Positions 1 to 12,042 are shown, counted from the first letter of the stretch. The stretch: DNA of 17,500 nucleotides from Deinococcus sp. YIM 77859 (GCF_000745175.1 NZ_JQNI01000002.1:1687501-1705000); one strand, 5' to 3'. The notes: generated from the letters alone by a model not told the origin. Made by a program: numbers and translations.

Positions 1-2
1 CA

Positions 3-3869
<3,867 letters not shown>

Positions 3870-4008
3870 TACTCCCGCCGGGTAGCCGGATGAGCCTTGC
3901 GGCACCTGGAGGCCGAAATCTCAGAGGGCGAGGGGTCACGGGTCCGGGTCAAGCTGGGGGGTGTGCGTGCGGTCTTTCACCGGCCTCACCCTCAGAAGGA
4001 AACAGATA

Positions 4009-4033
4009 AAAGCGCTTCAAATTTAAGCGCTTT
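4009..4033 (-). terminator. Perfect 9-bp stem-loop, possible second terminator of the tRNA operon
   Basis: AAAGCGCTT at 4009-4017 and AAGCGCTTT at 4025-4033 are exact reverse complements with a 7-base spacer. Read on the - strand the stem is followed by a T-rich run (TTTTATCTGTTT), which suits an intrinsic terminator behind the tRNA operon. Read on the + strand no T run follows, so it is a poor terminator for the methyltransferase gene. The stem itself is partly AT-rich. Confidence 0.45.
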
Positions 4034-4069
4034 GAGAGGATTCGGGCCCCAGCCCTTCGCCCAACAGCC

Positions 4070-4099
4070 AAAAGACCCCGCCCTAGGACGGAGTCTTTT
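4070..4099 (-). terminator. Intrinsic terminator behind the tRNA pair, possibly bidirectional
   Basis: A 13-bp stem (arms 4070-4082 and 4087-4099) with a CTAG loop lies 9 bases beyond the tRNA-Phe CCA end. On the - strand it pairs completely, using two G-U pairs. On the + strand the same two positions become C-A mismatches, although the + strand has the better T tract (TTTTTGTTTGG). It therefore ends tRNA transcription and may also stop the oncoming methyltransferase transcript. Confidence 0.75.
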
Positions 4100-4107
4100 T
4101 GTTTGGT

Positions 4108-4186
<79 letters not shown>

Positions 4187-4187
4187 G

Positions 4188-4282
<95 letters not shown>

Positions 4283-4292
4283 CCAGCGTCAA

Positions 4293-4311
4293 CCACTGCA
4301 AAAAGCAGCGG
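4293..4311 (-). other. Leader hairpin of the tRNA transcript
   Basis: On the - strand, CCGCTGC and GCAGTGG pair over seven positions (one G-U) around a TTTTT loop. It lies between the -10 element and the 5' end of tRNA-Asp, so it belongs to the precursor leader removed by RNase P. No function is known to me. The T run sits in the loop and not behind the stem, so it is not a terminator. Confidence 0.45.
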
Positions 4312-4316
4312 GGTTC

Positions 4317-4345
4317 AGGATAGCCGCGCCTTCCTGCCTTGTCAA
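4317..4345 (-). promoter_or_regulatory. Promoter of the tRNA-Asp/tRNA-Phe operon
   Basis: On the - strand a perfect -35 TTGACA (4340-4345) and a -10 TATCCT (4317-4322) are separated by exactly 17 bases, the optimal spacing for the housekeeping sigma factor. The element lies between the phosphoesterase stop codon and tRNA-Asp and points at the tRNAs. It is the most consensus-like promoter in the window, as expected for stable RNA. Confidence 0.85.
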
Positions 4346-4356
4346 CACACGCGGGC

Positions 4357-5118
4357 CTAAAAGGGCACGGCGCGAACACTCTGGAGGGGCTCTGGCTGGG
4401 CAGCGTCAAGCAGCAGTTCCAGATACTCACGGGCGTGCAGGGCGTCGATCATGGCCAGGCGCGCCTCTTGGTCGAGCAGGATGCCCCCTTCCTGTAGGGT
4501 GTGCCCGTACACGCCAAAGCTCAGGCCCGCCATGCGGACGTACTCGGGGCTGTCACGAAACCAGCGTTTGGTGCTGGGATCAGCATAGAAGAGGTCGTCA
4601 TAAAAGGTGTGGGCCGGAAGGGGTGAGACGTGGGCAAACTGCACGCCGCCCACCCGCAGTTCGCGCGCGAAGCCTTCCATCCAGGCGCGCAGGTGCTCGG
4701 GCAGGAGCTGACCGCCCCGCGCCGGGTCAAACTCCAGGTGAACCAGACCGCTGCCGGTCCCCAGCACATAACCGGGGTTCAGCACGGCGTCGTCGTGGTT
4801 GCCCAGCAGGATATGGACCGCGTGGGGAGCGGCCGCCTGGTAGGCCCGCAACCGGTCAAGCTGCCGCACCTGCTCGCGCGCTGCCAGAAAGAGGTGCTCC
4901 GGATGGCCGGGGTCGAAGCGGGGCAGGCCGGTCAGCCGCGCGTAGTCACGCTCGCTTTTGGGGTGAACAAGGTCCCCGATCAGGACCACCTGGTACCGAC
5001 CGGCGCACACCGGCGGCGTGGGCCGACCGTCCGCCGTCACACAGCTCGCCGCTCGCAACGCTGCCCACAAACCCTCCCAATCGGCGTGAATGTCGCCCAC
5101 CGCAATGAATTTCTGCAC
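4357..5118 (-). CDS. Calcineurin-like metallophosphoesterase, 253 aa
   Basis: The metal-site motifs occur in order: D9-x-H11 (GDIHADW), GD at 48-49 (VVLIGDLVH), GNHD at 106-109, a histidine in FAHVSPLPAH at 163, and GHT at 205-207. The layout resembles the small PPP-type bacterial protein phosphatases and Ap4A hydrolases, but the usual GDxxDRG is GDLVHPK here, so the substrate is unclear. No signal peptide is seen; it is probably cytoplasmic. The start is a GTG (5116-5118) just before motif I; an AGGGG eight bases upstream can serve as ribosome site. It begins 4 bases after the stop of the DdrA/Rad52-like gene, so the two are probably co-transcribed. It ends just upstream of the tRNA promoter and no terminator is visible between them. 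Confidence 0.88.
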   Translation of the reverse strand: MQKFIAVGDIHADWEGLWAALRAASCVTADGRPTPPVCAGRYQVVLIGDLVHPKSERDYARLTGLPRFDPGHPEHLFLAAREQVRQLDRLRAYQAAAPHAVHILLGNHDDAVLNPGYVLGTGSGLVHLEFDPARGGQLLPEHLRAWMEGFARELRVGGVQFAHVSPLPAHTFYDDLFYADPSTKRWFRDSPEYVRMAGLSFGVYGHTLQEGGILLDQEARLAMIDALHAREYLELLLDAAQPEPLQSVRAVPF

Positions 5119-5122
5119 GCTC

Positions 5123-5728
<606 letters not shown>

Positions 5729-5737
5729 ATGAACCTG

Positions 5738-5743
5738 AGTCTA
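5738..5743 (-). promoter_or_regulatory. -10 hexamer TAGACT before the DdrA/Rad52-like gene
   Basis: TAGACT on the - strand, 9 bases before the ATG, matches TANNNT. The same hexamer precedes the ThiF-like gene. No good -35 is visible. It would give a nearly leaderless mRNA and let this gene be transcribed separately from the P450 gene upstream. Confidence 0.4.
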
Positions 5744-5781
5744 GCGGGCGGCACCTCACCTGAGGTCGGCCCGGCACCCGG

Positions 5782-7008
5782 TCAAGCGAGGTTCAGGCGC
5801 AGGGCGCGCAGGCCCCGCAGCGTGAAGTTCGGCAGGTAGTCGAGCGGCTGCTCGGGCACCCGGTACTCAGGAAAACGAGCCAGGAAACGCGTCAGGAAGA
5901 TGGCCGCCTCCATCCGTGCCAGGCCCGCACCCAGGCAGTAGTGGGCTCCGGCGGCAAAACTGAGGTGGAGCCGGGCGTTCTCGCGCGCGAGGTTGAGGCG
6001 GTGCGGCGCTTCAAACACGCGTGGATCACGGTTGGCCCCGGCCAGGCTGAGGCTGAGGTGCAGCCCGGCGGGCAATTCGGCGCCGCCCAGCGTGAGGGGG
6101 GCGACCGTGAACCGCCCAGTTCCCTGCACGGGCGAGAGAAAGCGCAGCAGCTCTTCCACCGCGTTCGCGGCCCGCGTTCCCGGGTCTTCGGCCAGCCAGG
6201 CCCGTTCCTGCGGCCACGCGTGCAGCACGTGCAGGCTCCCGGAGATCAGGTTGCTGGTCGTCTCGTGCCCGGCCACAAGCAGGAGAACTGCGTTGGCAAG
6301 CAGCTCATCACCGCTGAGCCGCTCGCCCCCGTCCTCCGCCGCGGCCAAGGCGGAGAGCAGGCCCGGTCGGGGGTGGGCCCGCAGGTCGTCCGCCAGCGTG
6401 CGGAAGTAGCGGCGCATCGCCCCGGCGTCCGCCTCCACTCCTGCCCAGCGCTCCGGCGTCATGTTCAGACCGCCGATCAGGTCCGCCACGCTGCCCGCCC
6501 AGGTCCGAAAAAGGTCGGCGTCGTGGCCCTCCAGGCCCAGCATCTGCACAATCACGGTGACGGGCAGGGGAACCGCGAGGGCCGCCACCGCGTCCACCTC
6601 TCCCCCACGCCTCCGGGCCTGCCGCGCGGCCTCAGCAAGCAGCTCATCGGTGAGGGCGGTGATAAAGGCGCGGCTTTCTTCCAGCACCCGCGGCGTAAAG
6701 GCCCGCTGCGCGAGAGACCGCAGGCGGGTATGAGAAGCGCCGTCGTGAAAGAGCATCATCGGAGCCATCAGCCGCGCCGATTCGCTCTGGAGGAAGGCGG
6801 AGTCGCCGCCGACCTTGCCGGTGCGCACAAAGGGACTTTTCAGGGCGGCACTGAGCTCGGCGTGTCCGGTCAGCAGGGCAAAGCCCGTGCCGGGGTCATA
6901 CAGCACCGGGGAGAGGGCACGCAGGCGGTCCAGGTAGGCGGGCGGATCGGCGAGGTGTGCGCCCTGCCAGTAGCCTTGCAGCAGAGCTGCGGCGTGAGCG
7001 GCGGTCAT
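5782..7008 (-). CDS. Cytochrome P450, 408 aa
   Basis: A complete soluble bacterial P450 with all hallmarks: the HTRLRSLAQRAFTP helix-C segment, AGHETT at 246-251 (oxygen activation, I helix), E286-x-x-R289 (K helix), and the heme loop FAAGAHYCLG with ligand Cys358. The heme loop has Ala where many bacterial P450s have Gly, but still fits FxxGxHxCxG. There is no membrane anchor, so it needs separate ferredoxin and reductase partners, none of which lie nearby. The frame runs on upstream to 7527, but that part is antisense to ubiX; the ATG at 7006-7008 gives the normal P450 N-terminus. It diverges from ubiX-ispD-ispE. Deinococcus has a carotenoid-ring-hydroxylating P450 (CYP287A1), so a terpenoid or carotenoid substrate is an attractive guess, but the sequence alone does not show it. 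Confidence 0.95.
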   Translation of the reverse strand: MTAAHAAALLQGYWQGAHLADPPAYLDRLRALSPVLYDPGTGFALLTGHAELSAALKSPFVRTGKVGGDSAFLQSESARLMAPMMLFHDGASHTRLRSLAQRAFTPRVLEESRAFITALTDELLAEAARQARRRGGEVDAVAALAVPLPVTVIVQMLGLEGHDADLFRTWAGSVADLIGGLNMTPERWAGVEADAGAMRRYFRTLADDLRAHPRPGLLSALAAAEDGGERLSGDELLANAVLLLVAGHETTSNLISGSLHVLHAWPQERAWLAEDPGTRAANAVEELLRFLSPVQGTGRFTVAPLTLGGAELPAGLHLSLSLAGANRDPRVFEAPHRLNLARENARLHLSFAAGAHYCLGAGLARMEAAIFLTRFLARFPEYRVPEQPLDYLPNFTLRGLRALRLNLA

Positions 7009-7013
7009 GCCCC

Positions 7014-7019
7014 AGCGTA
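7014..7019 (-). promoter_or_regulatory. -10 hexamer TACGCT of the P450 gene
   Basis: TACGCT on the - strand lies 5 bases before the P450 ATG and is the mirror image of the ubiX hexamer at 7029-7034. It matches TANNNT; no consensus -35 is seen. A GAGGAG further upstream on the - strand could alternatively serve as a ribosome site at 11-base spacing. Confidence 0.45.
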
Positions 7020-7028
7020 CTCCTCTGC

Positions 7029-7034
7029 TACGCT
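7029..7034 (+). promoter_or_regulatory. -10 hexamer TACGCT of ubiX-ispD-ispE
   Basis: TACGCT ends 7 bases before the ubiX ATG, the spacing expected when transcription starts at or next to the start codon. There is no purine-rich ribosome site before ubiX, which agrees with a leaderless mRNA. CAGCGTA (7013-7019) and TACGCTG (7029-7035) form a 7-bp inverted repeat, so the two divergent promoters share one symmetric element. Confidence 0.5.
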
Positions 7035-7041
7035 GCCCCGT

Positions 7042-7602
7042 ATGCGGCTGGTGGTCGGGGTCAGTGGGGGCAGCGGCATGCCCTACGCGCTGTCGGTGTT
7101 GCGTGCCTTGCGGGCGCTGGAGGTGGAGACCCACCTGATCGTGACCAGTGGGGCCAAGCGAGTGATGACGGCAGAGGGCGGCCCGCAGCTCGCGGACCTC
7201 ACGGCCCTCGCCCGGGTCACCCACGACGACCGGGACCTCTCGGCCAGCGTCGCCAGCGGGTCTTTTCGCACGGACGGCATGCTGGTGGTGCCGTGCAGCG
7301 CCGGAACGCTGGCGAAGGTGGCGGGAGGCTTCACGGACAACCTGCTGGCCCGGGCCGCGCACGTGACCCTCAAGGAGCGGCGGCGGCTGGTGCTCGTCGT
7401 GCGTGAGGATCCACTCTCGCGACCGGTGCTTCAGAACATGCTGAGTGCCTTTGACGCGGGCGCGACCGTGATGACCGCCAGCCCCGGCTTCTACCACGCG
7501 CCGGGAAACGTGGGCGAACTGCTGCACTTCGTCACGGCCCGCGTCCTCGACCAGTTCGGGCTGGACGTGCCGGGATTCCGGCGCTGGAAGGAGGAGGCGT
7601 GA
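7042..7602 (+). CDS. ubiX: Flavin prenyltransferase UbiX, 186 aa
   Basis: UbiX joins a dimethylallyl group from dimethylallyl phosphate to FMN, giving prenyl-FMN, the cofactor of UbiD-type decarboxylases. Family signatures are GVSGGSGMPYAL at the N-terminus, the FMN/phosphate-site block VVPCSAGTLAKVAGG followed by DNLLARAAHVTLKERR, the VREDPLS loop, and PGFYHAPGNVGELLHFV near the end. Length is normal (about 190 aa). The ATG at 7042 is the natural start. The first gene of an operon, its TGA overlaps the ispD GTG by four bases (GTGA). Deinococcus makes menaquinone and not ubiquinone, so the likely client is a UbiD-like decarboxylase elsewhere in the genome, for example of the futalosine menaquinone route; that is inference. 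Confidence 0.94.
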   Translation: MRLVVGVSGGSGMPYALSVLRALRALEVETHLIVTSGAKRVMTAEGGPQLADLTALARVTHDDRDLSASVASGSFRTDGMLVVPCSAGTLAKVAGGFTDNLLARAAHVTLKERRRLVLVVREDPLSRPVLQNMLSAFDAGATVMTASPGFYHAPGNVGELLHFVTARVLDQFGLDVPGFRRWKEEA

Positions 7603-8273
7603 CCGGCGTCTGCTTGCTCGCGGGCCGCACCGCCGCCCTCATTCCCGCCGCTGGGTCCGGCACCCGCCTGGGGCGCGGGCCAAAAGCGTTTGTGGAGGTC
7701 GCGGGACAGAGCCTGCTCGCCCGCAGCGTGGCCGCGCTCGCCCCCCTGGTGGATGAGGTGCTGGTGGCGCTGCCCGAGGGATGGAGCCTGCCGCAGGGCA
7801 TCCCGGCGCGGGCCACCTCGGGCGGCAAGACGCGCCAGGAGAGCGTGTGGCGGCTGCTGCACGCCACCTCGGCGGACGTGGTGCTTGTTCATGACGCGGC
7901 GCGGCCCTTCCTGCCGGGGGAGGTGGTGCACGCGCTGCTAGAGGCCGTTCCCGAAACCGGCGCGGCCACCGCCGCCCTGCCCGTGGCCGATACGCTGGTG
8001 CGGGGTGAGCGGGGCAGATGGGCGGGCGCGGTCCCCCGTGAGGGCCTGTGGGCGGTGCAGACCCCGCAGGGCTTTCGCCGCGAGCTGCTGCTGCGGGCCC
8101 ACGCGGCGGCACGAGCCGAAAGCTTCAGCGCGACGGATGACGCGGGCCTGGTTGCCCGGCTGGGTGTCCCGGTGACGCTGGTGCCCGGCGATGCCCGGCT
8201 TTTCAAGGTCACCACGCCCGGTGACCTCGCGCTGGCACAAGCGGTCGCGGCGGTATGGGATGCTAGGCGTTGA
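7599..8273 (+). CDS. ispD: 2-C-methyl-D-erythritol 4-phosphate cytidylyltransferase IspD, 224 aa
   Basis: IspD catalyses the CTP-dependent third step of the MEP isoprenoid pathway. The nucleotide-binding loop ALIPAAGSGTRLG with PKAF is at residues 13-30. LVHDAARPFL, TPQGF, ATDDA and KVTTPGDLALA follow in the family order. About ten extra residues precede the usual N-terminus. The GTG start (7599-7601) overlaps the ubiX stop, and a strong ribosome site (AAGGAGG, spacing 4) lies inside the ubiX end, which points to translational coupling. ispE follows after 7 bases. Confidence 0.95.
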   Translation: MTGVCLLAGRTAALIPAAGSGTRLGRGPKAFVEVAGQSLLARSVAALAPLVDEVLVALPEGWSLPQGIPARATSGGKTRQESVWRLLHATSADVVLVHDAARPFLPGEVVHALLEAVPETGAATAALPVADTLVRGERGRWAGAVPREGLWAVQTPQGFRRELLLRAHAAARAESFSATDDAGLVARLGVPVTLVPGDARLFKVTTPGDLALAQAVAAVWDARR

Positions 8274-8280
8274 GGAACCG

Positions 8281-9153
8281 ATGCCTGGAGATCCTGCGAC
8301 TGTTCAACCGGTAACGGGCGGTGCCGCCGTCACCTACTTCGCCCCCGCCAAGGTCAATCTCGGCCTGAGCGTCCGTGGGCTGCGCGCCGACGGCTACCAC
8401 GAGCTCCACTCCATCATGGTGCCGCTCAGCGTCGGCGACGAGCTGGACATCCGCCCGGCCAGCACCCTCACCCTCCAGGTCGAGGGGGCCAACCTCCCGG
8501 TGGACGAAGGGAACCTGGTGTACCGCGCCGCGCGGGCGTATCTGGAGGCAGCGGGCGTGCCAGGGGGCGCGGCGATCACCCTGCGCAAGCGCCTGCCCCT
8601 CGCCTCCGGCCTGGGCGGCGGCAGCAGCGACGCGGCCACCACGCTGATGGCCCTGGCGCGGCTGTATCCCGCGTCCGTGTCCCTTCCCACGCTGGCCCTG
8701 ACCCTGGGCGCGGACGTGCCGTTTTTCCTGCTGGGACGAGCGGCCCTCGCGCAGGGCATCGGGGAGGTCCTGACGCCGCTGCCGGTGCCGCGTGTGCCGC
8801 TCGTGCTCGTTCATCCCGGCGTAGCGGTGAGCGCCCGGGACGCCTACGCCTGGCTGGACGGCGAGGAAGGCTTTACGCCCGCCCTCGACGTGGAGGGCGT
8901 GCTTGCGGCCCTGGCCGATGGCCGGAACGTCCCGTACCGGAACGCCCTGCAAGGCCCCGTCGCCGCCCGCCACGCGCCCATTCGCGAGGCCCTCGACGCG
9001 CTCAGCCGCGCAGGCCTACGCTCGCCTTTGATGAGTGGCTCCGGGTCGACCTGCTTCGCGCTGGCCGAAAACGACGACCAGGCCCATGCCGCCGCCCGCA
9101 CGCTCCAGGCTGAGCATCCGGGGTGGTGGGTGGCGGCGACCTGCACCCTGTAG
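8281..9153 (+). CDS. ispE: 4-diphosphocytidyl-2-C-methyl-D-erythritol kinase IspE, 290 aa
   Basis: IspE phosphorylates CDP-methylerythritol, the MEP step right after IspD. It is a GHMP kinase: N-terminal FAPAKVNLGLSV with DGYHELHS, the ATP loop PLASGLGGGSSDAATT, DVPFFLLGRAALAQGIGE, and the C-terminal MSGSGSTCFAL glycine loop. Length fits the family. The ATG at 8281 is chosen because GAGGA stands four bases before it and it lies 7 bases after the ispD stop. It adds about 17 residues before the conserved FAPAK. The gene ends 31 bases from the end of the convergent secreted-protein gene, with no clear hairpin between. Confidence 0.95.
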   Translation: MPGDPATVQPVTGGAAVTYFAPAKVNLGLSVRGLRADGYHELHSIMVPLSVGDELDIRPASTLTLQVEGANLPVDEGNLVYRAARAYLEAAGVPGGAAITLRKRLPLASGLGGGSSDAATTLMALARLYPASVSLPTLALTLGADVPFFLLGRAALAQGIGEVLTPLPVPRVPLVLVHPGVAVSARDAYAWLDGEEGFTPALDVEGVLAALADGRNVPYRNALQGPVAARHAPIREALDALSRAGLRSPLMSGSGSTCFALAENDDQAHAAARTLQAEHPGWWVAATCTL

Positions 9154-9184
9154 GCAGGGGCAAAGGGCCAGCTCTACCCCCTCC

Positions 9185-10948
9185 TTAGGGCTGATAGGTC
9201 TTCCACACTCCCCCGAACCCAGAGCGGACCTGTGCTCGGTAAAACACCAGGCTGACGGGCAGGTTGCTGCCGCTGGCGGGCACGAAGTCGATGTTCAGAC
9301 GGTCACTCTGGGGCCGCCACAGCAGAACGGGCTGGTCGGGCGTGAGGGCGTTCCCGGTGCGGGGCAGCTTGATCGTTTGGGTGATCGGGCCGTCCTCGAT
9401 GTGCATGGCGCCGCGGTACAGGCCGCCGCGGGGGCTCAGGGCGATGGCGGTGCCGCCTGCCCCCGTGACCTCCAGGTCATAGAGAACGCCGTAGTTGCCC
9501 AGCAGCCGTTGCGGGCGGCCGGTCAGGACGTCGGTGCCGACAAGCGCGGGGTCAAGCTGCCCGTCACCGATCACCAGGCGGGCGGGCAGGGCCGTCAGGT
9601 TCACGCGCAGGGACCGCACCGCCCCTGGAAAGGTGCCGCGCTGGTGCTTGCCGTCGGGCGGGAGGTAGGGAAGCTGCTGAATCACCTGCGCCGTGGGCGG
9701 CAGGGCCTCTTCCAGCATCACAAAGGTCAGCTCTACCCGGCCGGTGGTGCTGAGGTCCTGCATCACGTTGGCGCCGCTGCCGGGACCCAGGGTAGGGCTG
9801 GCGTAGACGGCGGCACTCTGTCCGGGCGCGAGGGTCAGGACCTGGCCGCCCGTGCTCGCGAAGTAGTCGAGCAGCGTGACCTGGCCCAGCAGCCCCTCGA
9901 TCCGAGTAGGGGCCGTCTCGCCCAGGCGTTCGGTGCGGACCTCGACGGGCCGCCCCTCCAGGTTCCGCGCCAGAACGTACAGCCGAGCAGGCTGGCCCAG
10001 CGCGTTGAGGTGGTACGCGAGCAGCCGAGCGCGCCCCGCAACGCTGTCCTGGTACAGGACGCCGCTTTGGGTCGGCGCCTCGGGGCTATCACTAAAGAGC
10101 AGTGGGTAGCTGGGGCCCGCCACGGGCACGGCGGTCACGGCGGGGTAGCCCGACACCAGGGGATCGGGAAAGCGGTCGCCGGGCTCGGCGTACTTCAGGG
10201 CGTAGCTGAGCGGCGTGTCCACCGGGGGACCCTCCACCCGGAAGGTCCGGGAAAAGGGGGCGCTCTGAAGGCCGCGGCTGTTGGTGACCTGGAGGGTCAC
10301 GGTGTAGGTGCCCGGCTGGAAGTACACGTCCTGCCGCCCCTGCCACTTGCGGCTCACGATATCCGCCCCGTCGGGATCAAAGGCGTACTCGGTAAAGATC
10401 ACCCGTTCGCCCGGCGCGTAGGAGGTTTTGTCGGTGGAGAAGCGGGCCTGGGGTGCCAAGGGGTTGCCGCCCTCGCGCAGCGCCGTGAGGGTGAGGGTCC
10501 GCCCGCTCTCGTCCACGCTGAGATGGCCATTCAAGGCCTCGGCCAGCAGCCGAGCACTCACGTACAGGGTTCCGTCCAATGTGGCGACGCTCCCCTCGGG
10601 TTGCGGGGTTCCCGCAAGCAGGGCCGCATTCCGGGCGCGGTCCACCGTCAGGCGGCCCAGCTGAATCTGACCCTCCACCTCGCTCACCTTTTGCCCCAGC
10701 AGCGCGGCCGTCTCGTGCAGGGGCAGCATGGTCCGGCCCTTCAGCAGGCGGGGCGGGACGAGGAGCTGGGCCGCTTCACCGTTGAGGGCGGCGGCGGTCT
10801 GATCCGTGGTGAACGTGAACTGCACCGCGCCCAGAGCGGCGGCCGGTGCCGCGGTCAGCCCCAGGGCAAGCGCGGCAAGCAGGAGGCGGGAACTTCGCCC
10901 CAGGGTGCGGGAAAAGAGCTGGCGAGCCGAAAGACTGCACACGAACAT
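9185..10948 (-). CDS. Secreted protein with copper-amine-oxidase-N-like and PKD-like domains, 587 aa
   Basis: Residues 1-40 form a Sec signal peptide (basic start, hydrophobic LLLAALALGLTAAP, then AAALGA). Residues about 44-155 look like the stalk domain named after copper amine oxidase N-termini, with the repeated pattern LLVPPRLLKGRTMLPLHETAALLG and LDGTLYVSARLLAEAL. Residues about 168-238 look like a PKD/Ig-type beta domain (YAPGERVIFTEYAFDPDG, then QPGTYTVTLQVTNSRG). The remaining 350 residues are beta-rich and unrecognised. There are no amine oxidase catalytic residues; such stalk domains usually serve surface attachment. The frame is open to a GTG at 10999, but the ATG at 10946-10948 starts the signal peptide directly and has CATACT six bases before it. 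It lies downstream of the frameshifted repeat protein on the same strand. An envelope role is inferred. Confidence 0.82.
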   Translation of the reverse strand: MFVCSLSARQLFSRTLGRSSRLLLAALALGLTAAPAAALGAVQFTFTTDQTAAALNGEAAQLLVPPRLLKGRTMLPLHETAALLGQKVSEVEGQIQLGRLTVDRARNAALLAGTPQPEGSVATLDGTLYVSARLLAEALNGHLSVDESGRTLTLTALREGGNPLAPQARFSTDKTSYAPGERVIFTEYAFDPDGADIVSRKWQGRQDVYFQPGTYTVTLQVTNSRGLQSAPFSRTFRVEGPPVDTPLSYALKYAEPGDRFPDPLVSGYPAVTAVPVAGPSYPLLFSDSPEAPTQSGVLYQDSVAGRARLLAYHLNALGQPARLYVLARNLEGRPVEVRTERLGETAPTRIEGLLGQVTLLDYFASTGGQVLTLAPGQSAAVYASPTLGPGSGANVMQDLSTTGRVELTFVMLEEALPPTAQVIQQLPYLPPDGKHQRGTFPGAVRSLRVNLTALPARLVIGDGQLDPALVGTDVLTGRPQRLLGNYGVLYDLEVTGAGGTAIALSPRGGLYRGAMHIEDGPITQTIKLPRTGNALTPDQPVLLWRPQSDRLNIDFVPASGSNLPVSLVFYRAQVRSGFGGVWKTYQP

Positions 10949-10954
10949 CCGGCC

Positions 10955-10960
10955 AGTATG
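10955..10960 (-). promoter_or_regulatory. -10-like hexamer CATACT before the secreted stalk/PKD protein
   Basis: CATACT on the - strand ends six bases before the chosen ATG and differs from TATACT at one base. No ribosome site is visible, which would fit a leaderless start here. It supports the ATG at 10946 over the GTG at 10997. Confidence 0.35.
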
Positions 10961-11043
10961 CGAACCCAACCTGACGGACGTCTGCCCCGTCCTCGACACG
11001 GGCCGCCAGAATAAAGGGAGAATGAAGAGAGGGGACCGGGCCT

Positions 11044-12042
11044 TCAGCCTGCCGCCTCACGCCGTCGGCGCCGAGCCCAGCGCAGTTCGACCATCAGCCA
11101 GGCGAGCGTATTGAGCAGGTAGGTCGCGGCCAGCAGCGTCAGCAGGGCGGTGCGGGTGCCGGGCGGCGCGGGCTCGAGCGGCGCAGCGAAGCGGGCAAGG
11201 CCCAGCATGGGCGCCAGGCCCGCTACGGCGGCGGCCCACGCGAGCAGCAGCACGGTCCCCCAGGCACCCTCCAGCAGCGCCGTACCCGGCAGCAGCAGCG
11301 CGGCCAGGCGGTAAGCCGCGGGGCGGCCCTGCCGAACGGCACTTGCTGGACGCGGAACCAGCAGGGCCAGCGCCAGGAGCGCCGTGAGCGCAAGCGCCCC
11401 CAAAAAGGCCGCCCCCAGCCGCACACTTTGGCCGGGCCCCGGCGTGAGGGTGCCCAGGGGACTTCGCAGGTCGCGCCGCAGGGTCACACTGAGGTCACCC
11501 TGAACCGCACGGGCCAGGCTGCGGTCATCGGGGTAACACAGCCGGGGTTCGCCGGGGCGGTAGGCGCGCTGAAAGCTGGTGCCGGGCGTGCTGGGGTTTA
11601 GGCCCAGGTTGTAGGCGGCGGCGGCCAGGTCGGGCCGAGCGGCCAGGGCGGCGCGGTACAGTTCGCGCGCCTGCGGAGCGTCCCCACGGCCCTGCGCGAT
11701 GACGCCGAGGTTATTGAGCGCGCAGGCATCCCCGGGCAGGCGAGCGTACCGCTCACGAGCGGCGCTGTCGTCACCATCCAGCTGCGCCGCAAGGCCCACC
11801 AGCAGCACGGTGTCGGGGGTGGCGCGCAGGTCGAGGTCGTCCAGGTGGGCGGCGAACCACCCACCCCCGTAGGTGCCGATATTCAGCGCGGGGGCATTCA
11901 GCCGGGCCGCGGTGCCGTTGGCCCATTGCCATCCCCCCACGCTGACCACCAGGCCGGCGGCCAGCACCGCCACCGCCAGCCGCTCTCCGAACGAGGCATA
12001 CAGGATGGCCACGTGCCGCGCCCGGGCCAGCGGGTGCCGCAC
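11044..12042 (-). CDS. C-terminal half of a frameshifted membrane/TPR-like protein, 332 aa
   Basis: The frame holds a membrane helix near the start (LAVAVLAAGLVVSVGGW), a TPR-like helical region (ALNNLGVIAQGRGDAPQARE and following), then several C-terminal membrane helices (LGALALTALLALALLVP, ALLEGAWGTVLLLAWAAAVAG, LLTLLAATYLLNTLAWLMV) and a basic tail (RWARRRRREAAG). The GTG at 12040-12042 has no convincing ribosome site. Protein-like sequence in this frame continues upstream of it (GRWASW), so it is probably the continuation of the gene ending out of frame at 11898. Joined through a -1 shift the product is 702 aa. Function is unknown. The layout (N-terminal extracytoplasmic part, TPR-like parts, multiple membrane segments) suggests an envelope scaffold. 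Confidence 0.7.
   Translation of the reverse strand: MRHPLARARHVAILYASFGERLAVAVLAAGLVVSVGGWQWANGTAARLNAPALNIGTYGGGWFAAHLDDLDLRATPDTVLLVGLAAQLDGDDSAARERYARLPGDACALNNLGVIAQGRGDAPQARELYRAALAARPDLAAAAYNLGLNPSTPGTSFQRAYRPGEPRLCYPDDRSLARAVQGDLSVTLRRDLRSPLGTLTPGPGQSVRLGAAFLGALALTALLALALLVPRPASAVRQGRPAAYRLAALLLPGTALLEGAWGTVLLLAWAAAVAGLAPMLGLARFAAPLEPAPPGTRTALLTLLAATYLLNTLAWLMVELRWARRRRREAAG

Noticed and set aside
5729..5781. Radiation/desiccation response motif upstream of the DdrA/Rad52-like gene
   Set aside because: No palindrome resembling the 17-base Deinococcus motif was found here or elsewhere in the window, so radiation control is not supported by sequence.
7009..7527. N-terminal extension of the P450 frame
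   Set aside because: Antisense to ubiX, low-complexity, and unlike any P450 N-terminus; the ATG at 7006-7008 starts the conserved part.
9154..9184. Terminator between the convergent ispE and secreted-protein genes
   Set aside because: Only a weak G-run/C-run pairing without a T tract is visible.
10949..10999. Longer start (GTG at 10997-10999) for the secreted protein
   Set aside because: It would put 17 polar residues before the signal peptide; the ATG at 10946 fits better and has a -10-like hexamer at the right distance.
9035..11014. Open frame of 659 codons opposite the secreted stalk/PKD protein
   Set aside because: The other strand has a signal peptide and recognisable domains; this frame has none and begins inside ispE.
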